Part shown: positions 23,592 through 36,071 of the stretch, one piece after another | How positions within the stretch are numbered: position 1 is the first letter of the stretch | How the letters are laid out: the number at the start of each line of letters is the position of its first letter | Origin: Ypsolopha sequella | Taxonomy: Eukaryota > Arthropoda > Insecta > Lepidoptera > Ypsolophidae | Assembly (NCBI GenBank): GCA_934047225.1 | Contig: OW203993.1 | Location: forward strand, 26,860,069 to 26,924,068 | Direction: 5' to 3' | Length of the DNA stretch: 64,000 nt | Position numbers and translations under genes: made by a program | The notes under the pieces: generated by a model | Seen by the model: only the letters and a program-made list of their open reading frames with translations | The model's database searches: none | What the model was told of the DNA's origin: nothing

Positions 23592-24081
23592 TGTACGGAC
23601 TTTGTCCGCACATTTATTTTATAGTTTTTTTTTATTATTATTTTGTCGTTGGCAGCATGTACGGACTTTGTCCACACATTTAGATTATCTATTATTTATT
23701 AACATTTCTTAATAATTATTTCCTATTGACATAGTTTACTTAAGTCAAGGTTGCTAACACAGCGCCCACAAGTATTGAGGACAAGTTAGTGCCTTCCGGA
23801 TGTCGATATGACTGCCAGCGACACATTGTTAAGCCTAAAGAATTGTAGAATCGTCAGTTGGCTTCGTGCCTCTCATCAACATTAACATTCCTTCTAACAT
23901 AACATTTTATATTCCTTTTTCTCTTGCAATAACAGTGTAACATTTATATTTAATTAATTAAACATTATTAACATAACAATTAACAATTCATTCCACTATT
24001 ATCCTGCCAAGGCACGCTGGACTCGTGGTATCGGTCGGTCGTCGCTTTCGGATCACGAGTACCTTCTGTAAGGGAGAGCTA
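23592..24081 (+). repeat. BEL-1 5' LTR (at least 490 bp)
   Basis: It starts TGTACGGAC at 23592 and aligns with the 3' LTR without net length change from 23658-24081 (37081-37504), with several substitutions. After GAGAGCTA at 24081 it diverges from the 3' LTR, which goes on 26 bp to CCCTTACA. No tRNA-Tyr primer site is seen in 24082-24341, so the U5 end appears lost or replaced. Confidence 0.75.
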
Positions 24082-24341
24082 TTCCGATTATTCAGATATA
24101 TTAATCAGTGATTTGGTGAAATAGTAAACATTAACATTTAATAAAATAAAACATTTATAACAGTGAAATTTAACAGTAGTCCGTTGGAAAATACAAGGAG
24201 CAGCAGTGAAGGAGGAAAAAGGGTTTGTCTGAGCAAAATCTCGGCGCTTCTGGAAGCGCTAAAAGCTGGTAGCTGATCCCGGTGAGCTAGTTCCTTTTTA
24301 TTACTTTACACACCATCTGTTGTCAATCTTAAACAATAAAT

Positions 24342-25679
24342 ATGGCCAACTTAAAGGACCTACTTTTGGAGCAAGCCAACATTCTGGATAGAATGAACTC
24401 CATCCATGATAATTTCAAAAAAGATACTTTATCTAGGAAAACAGCGGAATATCTGCAAATTAGATTGGAACGCCTTGAGTTAGCTTGGGAGAAATTTGAT
24501 TTTAATAATACCAAAATCCTGCAACTTCCCGTGAATAAGGAAGATGAAGAGTATTTTGTTCAAAATATATATAAAAAGGTCATGGAGTTATTCAACAAAA
24601 CCAAGACAATGATATCGGAGTTCTCTAAAAGAGGGGCACCACCACCGATTCCTGGACAGCAAGGAAGTGGAGAGCAGGTAGAGGGAGAAAAGAAAATTAA
24701 TGGCAACATAAAGTTAACGGAGTTATTAAACAAACAAAGATCTAATGTCAGAGCTTTTGAACGGGTAATACAAACAATTGATTTTAACCAGCTATCCGAA
24801 AAATGGCAATTAGAGGACAAACTCAGAATAATAACCCAACGATGGGAAAATGTAGACCTTGTGTTTTGGGAGTTAGATAACATGATGGAGGGAACGGAGA
24901 TACAATCATATGCTGATGACTATAATAGGTTAGAAAACATGTACGAACAAGCTAAGGCCGATATTAGCAAGAAAATATGGGGCCATAGCCATCAAGAAGA
25001 ATCAACCCCGAAAATAAATCTACCACATTTTTACGGAGATTACGAACACTGGCCAACATTCAAAGACCTCTTTCTTGAATCAATCCACCGCAATAAGTTT
25101 ATCCCCACTGTGCAAAAAATGCAACATTTAAAATCAAAATTAAGAGGAGAGGCGGAACGTCTGGTAAGCAGTTTGCATACAAGTGCTGATAATTATGAAA
25201 TTTGTTGGAATAAACTGCAGGGGCGATACGACAACCCAAGGCTCCTTTTGACGTACCATATAAACATTTTGCTGAATCAACCAAGTATACAAATTCCTAC
25301 GGCAGCCAAAATTAAAAATATGCACGATACCACCATGGAATGCTTGGAAGCCATCGCTAATTTAACCAACATTGGAAATTGGGATCCATTGATTGTGCAT
25401 ATACTCTTGCAAAAACTTTCCCCTGAAATCATTAACGCATACATGGATTCGGTAGAAAATCCGAAAGAAATTCCAATGTTAAAAAGGCTTATGTCATATC
25501 TCGAGACTAAATTTGTATCTTTGGAGTCTAGTAATATGCAAGGGAAATCCGAGCAATACAAAAACAGTAAACCATTGTCAAAAGCTTACAACAATGTCAA
25601 CAATTCCAACACCCTTAACAAACGATTTTTCAAAACGTCACAAAACAAGCAGGACCTATATCAAAAAGAAAAGACACCA
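24342..25679 (+). pseudogene. gag: BEL-1 gag, N-terminal part
   Basis: ATG 24342 opens 446 codons without a stop up to the mini-BEL insertion at 25680. An alpha-helical N-terminus leads into the BEL-type gag core (DUF1759-like): HFYGDYEHWPTFKDLFLES near 25025 and KLRGEAERLV near 25138. The role is particle assembly. The frame resumes at 28070 in phase once one copy of the CACCA duplication is removed. Confidence 0.85.
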
Positions 25680-26080
25680 TGTTCACGCCACCAGCGTGAC
25701 GTTCGCGCATGCGCATGACTAATTTCGCAACACAGCGTCGCGGCGACTCGCGCGCTGGGCGCTGGCTCGTTCGTTCTCTTCCGCGCGGGACATCGTCCGA
25801 AACACACGTGTACACACTCGCGCCGCCAGCCCAACAATATCGCGTACCTACCAGTGTTGTGTTCACATTATATACCAGTGTTGTGTTCACATTACTCGAA
25901 GACAATCCTGCACATTCCTGCCCAAGGCGCCAGCTCCATCAGCCCAACAAGGAGGGACGCCACGCGGCGCATTTGTCGGCCCATCCCCAATCATCATCAA
26001 AGGTCAGTCAGTTTACCCACAATTCTCCAATCAATACTCAAATCCCATCAGCTCTGCATTCCTGTAACCTCGCGGTTACA
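25680..26080 (+). repeat. Mini-BEL 5' LTR (401 bp)
   Basis: It runs from TGTTCACGCC to CGCGGTTACA and is GC-richer than its surroundings. By eye it differs from the 3' LTR at one base (ACTCGAAG near 25894 against ACTCCAAG near 27878). Open frames inside it are duplicated with the LTR and are not genes. Confidence 0.93.
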
Positions 26081-26084
26081 TTTC

Positions 26085-26101
26085 TGGTCCTTCGAGCCGG
26101 A
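26085..26101 (+). promoter_or_regulatory. Mini-BEL primer binding site, complementary to tRNA-Tyr
   Basis: TGGTCCTTCGAGCCGGA begins 4 bp after the 5' LTR. It is complementary to the 3' end of insect tRNA-Tyr as I know it, CCA end included (17 nt). BEL-2 has the first 12 nt of the same site. Confidence 0.75.
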
Positions 26102-26376
26102 TAAATGAATTGAGTAACGAAAAATGCCAAACAAAATTAACATACATACTAAGTTAATGTGTGAGCATAATACAATAATTGAGTCCTTAAAATTATATAA
26201 ACACATGGAAGGGACTCGAGAAGGATAACTATGTAAACAAGGTGAAACTGAATTAACCTAGATAGTGAGCCTGTCGAGCAAATAAATGAATTGAGTAACG
26301 AAAAATGCCAAACAAAATTAACATACGTACTAAGTTAATGTGTGAGCATAATACAATAATTGAGTCCTTAAAATTA
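26101..26376. repeat. 95-bp direct repeat pair in the mini-BEL interior
   Basis: 26101-26195 and 26282-26376 are nearly identical (one difference noted, CATACA against CATACG), 181 bp apart, in DNA without a gene. They may reflect the rearrangement that removed gag and most of pol. Confidence 0.85.
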
Positions 26377-26695
26377 AACAAACATATAGACTTAGAAACG
26401 GGAGTAGGTATTGGCCGAATTTTCAACTAGCCCTTCAATGTGTTCTCTACTGTAGCTTTAACTGAATGAATTATTTTTTCATATTTTTTTAAACAAAACT
26501 TAGGGGGTACATTAAAATGCCGCCCATAATTTTTTTGGAAAATTCGAAGAAGTTGAAAATTTGGTCAACCCTAGTCGGTAGACCGGATATCACGCATAGC
26601 CGCCAAAGGAGATTCATTACTGAGTAAATGTAGAAAAAAAAAACAACTTATAAAAGTAGAAAGCAGTGTAGGTTTTTGTAGTCAGGTATGCGGAG

Positions 26696-27663
26696 TTGTT
26701 CGACACATGTGACAAAGATGCGTCCGTGAGTGCTATTTGGACGTCGTCGACACAGGGGACTGTGCCAGGAGTCCCTTGGGGATCACGGCCTGCAAAGGCG
26801 TACTTTTGTATTTTCGTTTGCCTCGCAACAAAGGCGGTTCATTTGGAACCAGTCTCTGCACTCACAACGGAAGCGTTCTTTGCGGCATTGCAACGTTTTA
26901 TCTCACGTCGCGGTACTCCAGTTCTCATTCGCTCAGACTGCGGCACAAACTATGTAGGTGCTAGAAATCAGCTCATTGAAGTTCAGAACTTCCTCAGGTC
27001 AAACAATGATGCAATCACTCACAAGCTCGCGAATCAGCACATTACTTGGTTACTGAACCCGCCTAAAGGGCCTTGGTTCGGCGCTCTGCACGAAATAAAC
27101 GTAAAATCCACCAAGCAACTACTTTATCGCGTGATAGGTGAACAGCACCTCACTTTTGAGGAATTCTCTACCCTTTTGGCTCGAATTGAGGCTGTACTCA
27201 ACTCAAGACCGCTCTGCCCAATTTCAACCGACCCTACGGACTTAGAACCTCTCACGGCCGGACATTTCATTATTGGTCGTCCGCTCACCGCTCTACCTGA
27301 GCAGTCTTTTGACGACAGACCCATATCTGCTCTTAAACGCTTTCAACTCATTCAAGCGCTCTCTCAGCGCTTTTGGACTCTATGGTCCAGATCCTACCTC
27401 CATACCCTGCAAACCCGCTCCAAATGGCTCTCCCCTTCTTCCCCTCCTCAAGTGGGTGAACTGGTCCTCATCAAAGAGGATGACCTGCCTCCGCTCCAAT
27501 GGAAGTTGGGGAGAATTCTCCGCACGATACCTGGCAAGGATGGAGTGATCCGAGTTGTGGATCTGGACACAGCCCATGGAAATCTGCGACGACCTGTGTT
27601 CAAGATAGCCAGGCTGCCGTTGGATTCAGCTCAAGAGGAGTCGCAGCCCCGGCCCCCCCAGGA
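26696..27663 (+). pseudogene. pol: Mini-BEL integrase fragment
   Basis: The frame is open from about 26696 into the 3' LTR. It carries the second half of a BEL integrase: AYFCIFVCLATKAVHLEPV near 26800, RSDCGTNYVGA with the second catalytic Asp near 26930, and a Glu in the HEINVKS context near 27090, where the usual Trp-Glu-Ala is altered. The C-terminal domain follows (WSRSYLHTLQTRSKWL, ELVLIKEDDLPP, GRILRTIPGKDGVIRVVDL). The zinc finger and first catalytic Asp are missing. It cannot act alone; the element was presumably moved in trans. Confidence 0.85.
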
Positions 27664-28064
27664 TGTTCACGCCACCAGCGTGACGTTCGCGCATGCGCAT
27701 GACTAATTTCGCAACACAGCGTCGCGGCGACTCGCGCGCTGGGCGCTGGCTCGTTCGTTCTCTTCCGCGCGGGACATCGTCCGAAACACACGTGTACACA
27801 CTCGCGCCGCCAGCCCAACAATATCGCGTACCTACCAGTGTTGTGTTCACATTATATACCAGTGTTGTGTTCACATTACTCCAAGACAATCCTGCACATT
27901 CCTGCCCAAGGCGCCAGCTCCATCAGCCCAACAAGGAGGGACGCCACGCGGCGCATTTGTCGGCCCATCCCCAATCATCATCAAAGGTCAGTCAGTTTAC
28001 CCACAATTCTCCAATCAATACTCAAATCCCATCAGCTCTGCATTCCTGTAACCTCGCGGTTACA
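27664..28064 (+). repeat. Mini-BEL 3' LTR (401 bp)
   Basis: Same length and ends as the 5' LTR, directly followed by the CACCA target duplication and the resumed BEL-1 gag. Confidence 0.93.
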
Positions 28065-28069
28065 CACCA

Positions 28070-30704
28070 TTCGCATATTTCAATTCCGTTAATAACTGCG
28101 GCCCTATGATAAGTGGACCTGGACCTTCTATAACATGCCCCAATTGCAAAACCTCGGGTCACGGTCTTTATGGCTGTTATCAATTTTTAGATGCAACACC
28201 AGAAAATCGGCTGAAAATTGCCAATCGGCTGAAGGTATGTAAAAATTGTTTATTTAGTCATGGCCTAGATAATCAGTGCACTTCGACAAAAAGGTGCAAG
28301 ATGTGCAATAAACATCACAACACATTATTGCATGAAGCGCTCAATAATCAGGGCGAAAATCAAGGAAACAAGTACCAAGGCCATGCAAAAGGAGGTCAAA
28401 ACTGGCGCACACATGTAGGAAGTGATAGCCAAAGTGAAGTTTTGCTTGCGACAGTACAATTGTGAGTCCAATCGAGAGATGAATCTTATATAAATCTCCG
28501 AGGAATTTGTGACCAAGGTTCGCAGGTTAACCTGTTGTGCGAGGATGCAGCACAACGCCTCCAGCTGCAAAGGAAGAAAATGAACGCAATAGTAACTGGA
28601 ATCGGCGCTCAACCTACAACAGGTGCAAAGGAATGGTGCAGCTATCCTGCAAAGCTTTATGTAATAACTTTACATTTAACATGGAAGCTTTAATAATGAA
28701 TACATTAACAAGTAAATTACCAGTAAACAGTATAAGTAGAGAATCCTTTGAAAATTTCAATCAGTTAGAGCTTGCTGACCCAGAATTTAATATATCCGGG
28801 AACATTGACATTTTATTGGGAGCTGATGTCTATTCAAGGATATTAATGACAGGATTAATAAGAAGCCCAATTACATCCAAAATTGCGCAACAAACCCAGC
28901 TTGGATGGATAATATGTGGAAAATTTCAACCCCTTAACTGCCTAGTAACAATAAACAACTTGGAGGATATTTCAAAGTTTTGGGAACAGGAAGAAATACA
29001 AGAAAATAGTAAACAAAACGAGACAAACATGATGGAACAATGGTATACAAAAACAACAACAAGGCTAGTAGATGGAAGATATCAAGTACGCTTACCGCTA
29101 AAACCTGAGATTGAAAAACAACTTGGAACATCTAAACCACAAGCGGTGGCACAGTTTAAACAATTAGAAAAAAAAATGAAAGCTCAGCCCAATTATGGTC
29201 GTAGTTACAAGGAATTTATGTCAGAGTATCAAAATTTAGGACATATGATTGAAGCTAAGCAAAAAGCTAAGCTGGAGTATTTTTTACCGCACCATGGCGT
29301 TCTAAGGGTTGAAGCAGTGACAACAAAATTAAGGGTTGTTTTTAGTGCGTCAACCCACCACCCCCAAAATGATCAACAGAATTTGAACGAATTGATGGAA
29401 TGCGGACCGAATTTACAAAAGGATCTGCAATTTATTTTGCTACAATGGAGAATGCATAAATACGTGCTGACGGGTGACATTGAGAAAATGTATAGGTACA
29501 TAGCCATGCACCCTGAAGATCAGCCTCTGCAAAAAATTGTCTGGAGAGATACTCCCAAGCAAGAGCTAAAAGAGTTTTAACTATGTACTGTCACCTACGG
29601 GACAAAAGCCGCACCGTATTTAGCATTAAGAACACTAAAACAACTGGCCATGGATGAGGGAGACAGATACCCAAGGGCAAGGATAATCCTCGAAAATAAC
29701 TTTTTTGTCGATGATGCCTTATTTGGAGAAGATACTGTGAAAGAAGCTAAGTCATCACGCGACCAACTTATATGTTTATTACGAGCAGGTGGATTTAACC
29801 TCAGAAAATGGGCAAGCAACGAATCAAGACTTGTCGAAGACCTCCCAGAACACATGAGGAGTCCAAACAACTTTGAATTTACAGAGGCTGAAACATCAAA
29901 AACTTTAGGTCTTGGGTGGAATCCAAAACATGACGAATTTGTGTTTTCATCCAACTTGAAAGATAACAAAAAACTTACAAAACGAAACATATTGAGTAAC
30001 ATTTCAACATTATTTGACCCCTTGGGCTGGTTATCACCAATAACAATAAAAATGAAAATATTATTTCAAGATATATGGACAACGAAAATTCAATGGGATG
30101 AGGAAGTCCCTGAAAACATAAAAAAGGAGTGGCTTAACATTAGAAACGACCTGCAAAACATTGATCAATTAAGGATAAAAAGGTGGCTCGGGTTTTCAAA
30201 AGATAACGAAACCGTTAGCCTACACGCATTTTGCGATAGTTCGCAAAAAGCATTTGCCTGTGCAGTATACGCCATAATTAAAAATAAATACGGCAAAACG
30301 ACAGTAAATTTGATAGCCGCAAAAACAAAGGTTGCACCCTTAAGTGCAAGGCAAACTTTGCCCCGTTTAGAGTTATGCGGGGGACTTTTATTAGCTAAAT
30401 TAGTCAGCAAAATAAAGAACAGCATAAATAGACTAGATATTCCGGTAACAGCTTGGACAGACTCCATGGTAGTTTTGGGTTGGCTTAACGGAGACATTAA
30501 CAGATGGAAGGCCTATGTAGCGAACAAAGTTAAACAAATTTTAGAGGTAGTTCCAGCTCATAATTGGAGACATGTGAGATGGCAAGATTCTCTCTTTGGT
30601 GGGATGGGCCGGAATGGCTCAAATCGGGAAATATGCCCAAACAATCCGAATATAACAATAATATTACATCAGAGACACTCGAAGCAAAAACATATACAAC
30701 TTTA
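28070..30704 (+). pseudogene. pol: BEL-1 gag zinc knuckles, protease, RT and RNase H
   Basis: The gag frame resumes with zinc-binding Cys/His clusters (CPNCKTSGHGLYGC near 28134; CKNCLFSH near 28240). A TGA at 28463-28465 precedes the A17-type protease (CDQGSQVNLL near 28510). A frameshift near 28620 enters the frame holding RT: YFLPHHGVLR near 29279, GDIEKMYR near 29475, and the active site FFVDD at 29701-29715. A TAA at 29578-29580, one base from a Gln codon, breaks the RT. RNase H (HAFCDSSQKAFACAVY) lies near 30220. Near 30575 a deletion and frameshift remove the end of RNase H; the WWDGPEWL segment continues in another frame. Confidence 0.85.
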
Positions 30705-31587
30705 GTATACGATAAGCAACCGCAACAATTGATTAATGGACTATTAAATAAATACAGCTCTATCACAACGGCCATAAGAGTCCTCGCTAGAGTATCACGT
30801 TTCATAACATTGTGCATTGGTACGCGTGCACCAGACAGCACGGCGACTTTCAAAACACCTAACGCTAGCAGAAATACGCAAAGCGAACAATATTATAGTT
30901 GAGGCGGTACAACAAGCTCATTTTGAACAAGAAATTCAAGATTTAAAATCAAAAGGTAAATTAAATAAAAATTGCAAACTTTTGAAATTGAACCCGATGC
31001 TTGACAATGAAGGGATATTACGGGTAAGCGGAAGACTAAGAGAATCGTGTTTGAGGGAGGAGACGAAGTACCCAGCAATTTTGCCTCAAAATAGTAGATT
31101 GACACAATTGTTAATCGAACAAGCTTATATGACAACATTACATGGTGGAGCGAGAACATTAAAACAGGTCATAAATAACATATTATACAGGATTGATAAC
31201 ATCATAGAAAATATTAAAAACAAGTGGCGTTTGACTGAGAAAATGATGCAAGACTTTTGGAAAAAATGGTCGTCAGAATACTTGCAACAGCTGCAAGCTA
31301 GAAGCAAATGGCGGCATAAAACAAGAAACATGACCGTAGGCGAGCTAGCACTAATTAAAGAGGATTTCATTCCTCGCTCAAGGTGGTTAATGGGCAGGGT
31401 GCAAGAAATACACCCTGGAAACGATGGATTAGTACGAGTAGTAACAGTAAAAACCAAGAACGGAACATTAAAACGTCCAATAGTAAAACTGGTGCCGTTG
31501 CCAGTGGATAAGGAAGAAGAAACTCCAGTACAACCACCCAAAAACTTACCAATAAAAAATCAAATCAAAACGAGCACAGAACAATGA
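30564..31587 (+). pseudogene. pol: BEL-1 integrase with catalytic core deleted
   Basis: Two frames (30564-30820 and about 30817-31587) carry the RNase H-integrase linker, then the start of the integrase zinc region (TLHGGARTLKQ near 31135). The sequence passes directly into the C-terminal domain (MMQDFWKKWSSEYLQQLQARS from about 31242, ALIKEDFIPRSRW near 31347, PIVKLVPLPV near 31480). The whole DDE core of about 200-300 residues, present in BEL-2, is absent. A TGA at 31585 separates it from env, which is one frame off. Confidence 0.85.
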
Positions 31588-33726
31588 TTCAACAAGGCTA
31601 CCAACAGTAAAACGACAAAGCCTATTTTGCTTATTCATGACATTACTATGCATATTCCAACCAACACACCAAACAGATGAATTAATAAAAATTAGCCCGT
31701 TTGAGAAAAATAAGGCTATTTATTTCGATGAAGTGGGAAAAATGCAGGGAGTGCATGATAACTGGAGAATGTTTACTTATTATAACATGACGGCATTTTG
31801 GAAAGGTATGGGGGAGATGGAGCCATTAGTACATCGCTTAACTAACATTTGCAGCCAAATTGAATATAGAGTACTGTGTAGCAGTATAACAGCAGGTTTG
31901 AATCAAGAAATCGAGGAATTAAAACATAACAACTTTATTTTAATGACACAGCATAATCAACAACCTAAACGAAAAACACGAGGTCTAATTAACGGAATAG
32001 GCTACCTTGCCAATAGCCTATTTGGAGTATTAGATGAAAGATTTGCGGATCAATATAAGCAAGACATAGAAATGGTGCGGAGTAACTCACAGCATCTGTT
32101 GAGCTTAATTAAAAACCAAACATCGGTACTAGAAGTACATAACAACATTCTCAAGCGAAATAAAGAAACCATGAATCAACAATTTACACAAATTCGAAAC
32201 CATTTTTTTACAACTGATAAATTCCTGCAGAACATAAGAGACAAAATGAACCTTTCCGAAACGACGTCATACTTTAACATGATGGCTATGTCAGCAAACA
32301 TAATAATATCCAAGCTAAGACAAATTCAATATCTTGTTTTGGACACCATTACAAGCATACATAATGGACAAATTAATTCAAGAATATCTCACAAGATCAA
32401 TTGCTTCAGCAGTTGACTTTAATTTCCGGAAAGTTACCAAATCATCTGACATTACCGATAGAAAATACACAAAATTACCTAGCTGAGATCTATAAGTTGT
32501 TAACAGTCAAGTCCAGAATAGTAGACAATTATTTCATAATGGAAATGAACATCCCCTTAACAAGTGATAACCAACTTATGTTGTACAGAACAATTCCCAT
32601 ACCAATAATAAAAAATAACAGCACATTGACGGTCAATATAGCTTCCGATTACATTGCCATTAACATAAGAAAAGAAATATACATGACCTTAACAGAAGCA
32701 GATATTCAACATTGTATCAAAATTGAAAGTTCCTTGATTTGCAACGTTCAGCAACCTACCTTTAATATGAAAAATAGCCGAGTTCCATGTGAGATAGACA
32801 TGATCACAAATGCAGCGACATCTTCATGTACCTACAGCAAAAACAGCTGTAAGAATAAATGGGTTAGCTTACAGAGTCCAAACACCTGGATGTATTTTTG
32901 TTGCAATGATTGTCTTTTAAGAGTAATATGCCAGGAGCACATACATTCCAAATCCGCTCACGCAGCAGGAATCGTTCAAGCGAGTCAAGGATGTGTGATA
33001 AAGCATGGAGAAGCTACTTTATACACTAACGGAATTTACAAAAACAATATTTATATCAACACGAAAATTCAAATGCCCACAGCTTACTTAGAAGACATAA
33101 ACAATTTGACGAACATTGAACCACCACCGTTAGATTCAATACAACAAGGAAATGCAGGAGACTTTGAAAGGATTTGGATGCAGAAACTCCTTAATCAAAT
33201 AAAGGAGCAGAGTAAATTAAAATCCATATCAGGACACGACTTTGATCAATACATTGTTTCATATGGAGCTTTGTTTGGAGTAGCGATCCTAGTAGCAGTG
33301 GCAACATGGATGTGCGTAAAGTGGAGAAGGTATAAAACTAGGCCAAAACACCAAAACATACAAATGAGTATTCTACCACAAAGAGCGGACCTCATGCAGT
33401 ATGGGTGGGACCAAATCAAGGGGTTGCATTTGAAATTCGCATCTTTATTTAAGGGTTGGGGGGGAGGGGGAGGGGGGGTTTACCCCCTGTACCACTCCCC
33501 CCCCGCGGAAACCCATAGTTACTGAGATATTCATGATCAAAGTTTTGAGGTTAAGTCACCTCCGAACAATCATTTAGACTAAAATAGTGTCGAATTAAGG
33601 GAGAAAAGTTGAGAGGGGCTACCCGGTACCACTACCCCCCTCCGGCCCCGACGGAAACCCAACATTTGGCAAAAAAACTTGTGACCTAGAATCCACGGCC
33701 ACGGCCTTCTAACCTAACGTTGTCCG

Positions 33727-36071
33727 AGTCGGGGTGCTCTGAAAGTTCCTGCTAAGTAGTTTGTGATTTTGATCTTATCGAGTAATACTTAGTTTAGGAT
33801 TAAACATAATACAAATAAAACAAAAAATATTTAGGTAATAATTATTTATTCTCTATTATAAATATGTTTTACTACCTTTATTAATTCCATAAAGGGGTCT
33901 CTTTTATATTTTAAATTTGTCCTCCTCCACATATATTCCACTATCACGTCACCAAAATTTTCAGGATGATTGTAATTGTCTTTGTAAAAAAATCTTTTTA
34001 CTACTCTCCACTGGGACTCAATACGTTGAGTATGAGTCCCATCTTCTGCCACAAATGGATTGTCTGGATCACTATGGTTTACTTTTTTGTGGATGAAACC
34101 ATACTGATCCAGACAATCGTAAGCCCTCCAATAATCAGTATGGATTGTTGTTCCAATTTCTACATGCTTTTGTATGATAGGAATCAACACCTCCGCTGAC
34201 CTAATGTTATCCGAGCACACCTCTAGCCGCAAGTCCTCACTGCCGTCTTCAATAAGTCCAAGAACCCAGTGTCCCTCAACTCTGCGTCCTTAAACAAAAT
34301 AAAATAAATGTTACCACAAATATTATTACAAATATGATCATGAAAAGAAAAACAAATTAATTTTCAAATTACCTTTATTATATTTTCGTTTTCCAAACTT
34401 GCTCTCGTCTATTTGAACAATTTTTCCTGGGCCACCAATCTTTCCTTTCTCTTGTTGTTGGTTTAGTTGGTAAATAACTACTGCCTCTCTGCAATAGGAA
34501 TACCAATCGACGATTGTGGCCCGAGAAAGACACTGCTCCTTCTCGTCCCTTAATGGGTCTTCATGGATTACCATGTCGTGTGTCCAGCAGTGTGCAAAAC
34601 AATACATTAAATAATATACATGCACCAATTTAATTTTGACATTTTCGAACCATGTTCCAGTTGTTCTAGATTTTCGGGTTTTGCCCCGACAGCTCCTCTT
34701 CGAACAATAAAATTGCCCCACAGTATTGTTAGCTGCTAAATCAATGTTCATTGGGGCACGATGCACACGACAGTCCATGCCAGCAGCAATCAGCCCTTGC
34801 TCCACAGCAAAACTTAGACCCTGCTCGCGCGTCCCCAACTCGCGCACTACTTTCAAGAGGTTCCACATTACCAACACCTCCTCGGAGTAGAGCCTCCGTT
34901 TAACAGGCGGCTCGTCATCACCACCTACAAAAGAATAAACCAAATTAACATCTGATAGTTTAATTTAAATGTAACTGAATATAGCTAGAAATGACGCTGG
35001 TTCTTACCTTGACTCACAGTCGGAGTATCCCGACTACAAGATGGCTGATTCGAGTCCATTTCGTCAGCACCAATCCAAATCGCACCAAAATGTCCAGAAA
35101 ACACGCCAAGGTCAAATCGGTATTGCAGAATCGGAAGTCCAGGAGAAGTAGCCAAAGTGAAACAGGTGTAGCAGATATCAGAGTCCAATAGCACAGCCAA
35201 AGTCGTCGGAAATCCACAAAAAACACACCAAAAACACCGAGAGCACATTCACGTAACTACGAGAGGAACGGAATGACACGACGATAGCGTCGGTCGCCGG
35301 TCGTATGTTGCCATAACAAGACGTTTGTCGTATGTTGCCATAACAAGATGGCCGAAAACGTTCCGTTTCATGATATATTTTTTTAAACAATGATTTATTA
35401 TAAAATAATTATAAAACAACAATAAATAATTTACAACAACAATAAATAATTACAAAAGCAGAATAAATAATTACATAACAACAAATTTATCGTATTATTA
35501 ATAGTATCGTTTGGCAGGCGGAGGAGGGGGAGGGGGTCAGGGAGGGGTGAAGGGGGGTGGCCACTACCCCCTGGTACCCCCCCATTAAAAGGTAATCCAC
35601 CGTTTTTTTATATTAAATTTTTTACTTTTTTGAGGTTATAATCAACAAATCCAGGTTATATTTTTAAAGTAAACGTGGGGAGAGATGGAAAAACTTCCTC
35701 ATAAGGGGGGAGTGCAGAAACCCCCCTTCTTTTAACCTTGAACCTACCAGTGCAGAAGTCAATTTTTGAACCATTTGAACCTATCAATATTGAAGTCGCT
35801 TTTATATCACAAATTCACTTCTGCATCGGCTACGGCGCTGCGGGAAGTGCAGCCCCTTCGCCCTTGCGTAACAAAGCACAGGCACCCGTGCTCACCTCCG
35901 CAGCTTCGGCTTGTTGGTCGCCTTCGGCGACCAGCCTCAGCCGCTACGGCTCACACAGGTGCCTAAGCTTTATTACTGCGGGCGGGGGCTGCCCTCCCTT
36001 CGCGCCTTCGGCTTTTTATATACACTCTAGGGGTAGTAGCCACAAGACTGTATAGAGTCGGGGTGCTCTGA
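33727..36071. repeat. Pair of 17-bp direct repeats inside Merlin
   Basis: GAGTCGGGGTGCTCTGA occurs at 33727-33743 and 36055-36071, once near each end of the Merlin element, in the same orientation. The second copy borders the GC-rich non-coding block. Confidence 0.9.
33846..35059 (-). CDS. Merlin transposase (DDE, ISXO2/IS1595-like), three exons
   Basis: My gene model has exon 1 at 35059-35008 (ATG at 35059), exon 2 at 34924-34373 and exon 3 at 34288-33846 with a stop. Introns of 83 and 84 bp have GT-AG ends. The spliced length is 1047 nt, 348 residues, with no stop or frameshift. Exon 2 has a Cys-bearing N-terminal region (FYCSKRSCRGKTRKS) and the first catalytic Asp in KIVQIDESKFGKRKY. Exon 3 has the second Asp in HTDYWRAYD and a Glu in QRIESQWRVVKRF. 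The enzyme would cut at the terminal repeats and rejoin with 8-9 bp duplications. It belongs to the DDE_Tnp_IS1595 family, animal Merlin branch. Confidence 0.85.

Larger units (their letters stand above)
25680..28064 (+). mobile_element. Mini-BEL: internally deleted BEL element of 2385 bp
   Basis: It has 401-bp LTRs at both ends (25680-26080 and 27664-28064) with a 5-bp target duplication CACCA on each side (25675-25679, 28065-28069). The interior of 1583 bp holds a primer site, non-coding DNA with a 95-bp direct repeat, and only the latter part of integrase. It sits inside BEL-1 gag and must be younger than BEL-1. Confidence 0.93.

Noticed and set aside
23592..23683. LINE frame continuing to a stop at 23683
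   Set aside because: The last 30 codons are BEL-1 LTR sequence; the true LINE continuation is at 37536.
25709..26104. Open frames repeated at 27693-28109
   Set aside because: They lie in the mini-BEL LTRs, with several overlapping frames on both strands caused by GC-rich composition.
35738..36055. 105-codon open frame in Merlin
   Set aside because: GC-rich, no domain, overlapping alternatives; the transposase is on the other strand and complete without it.
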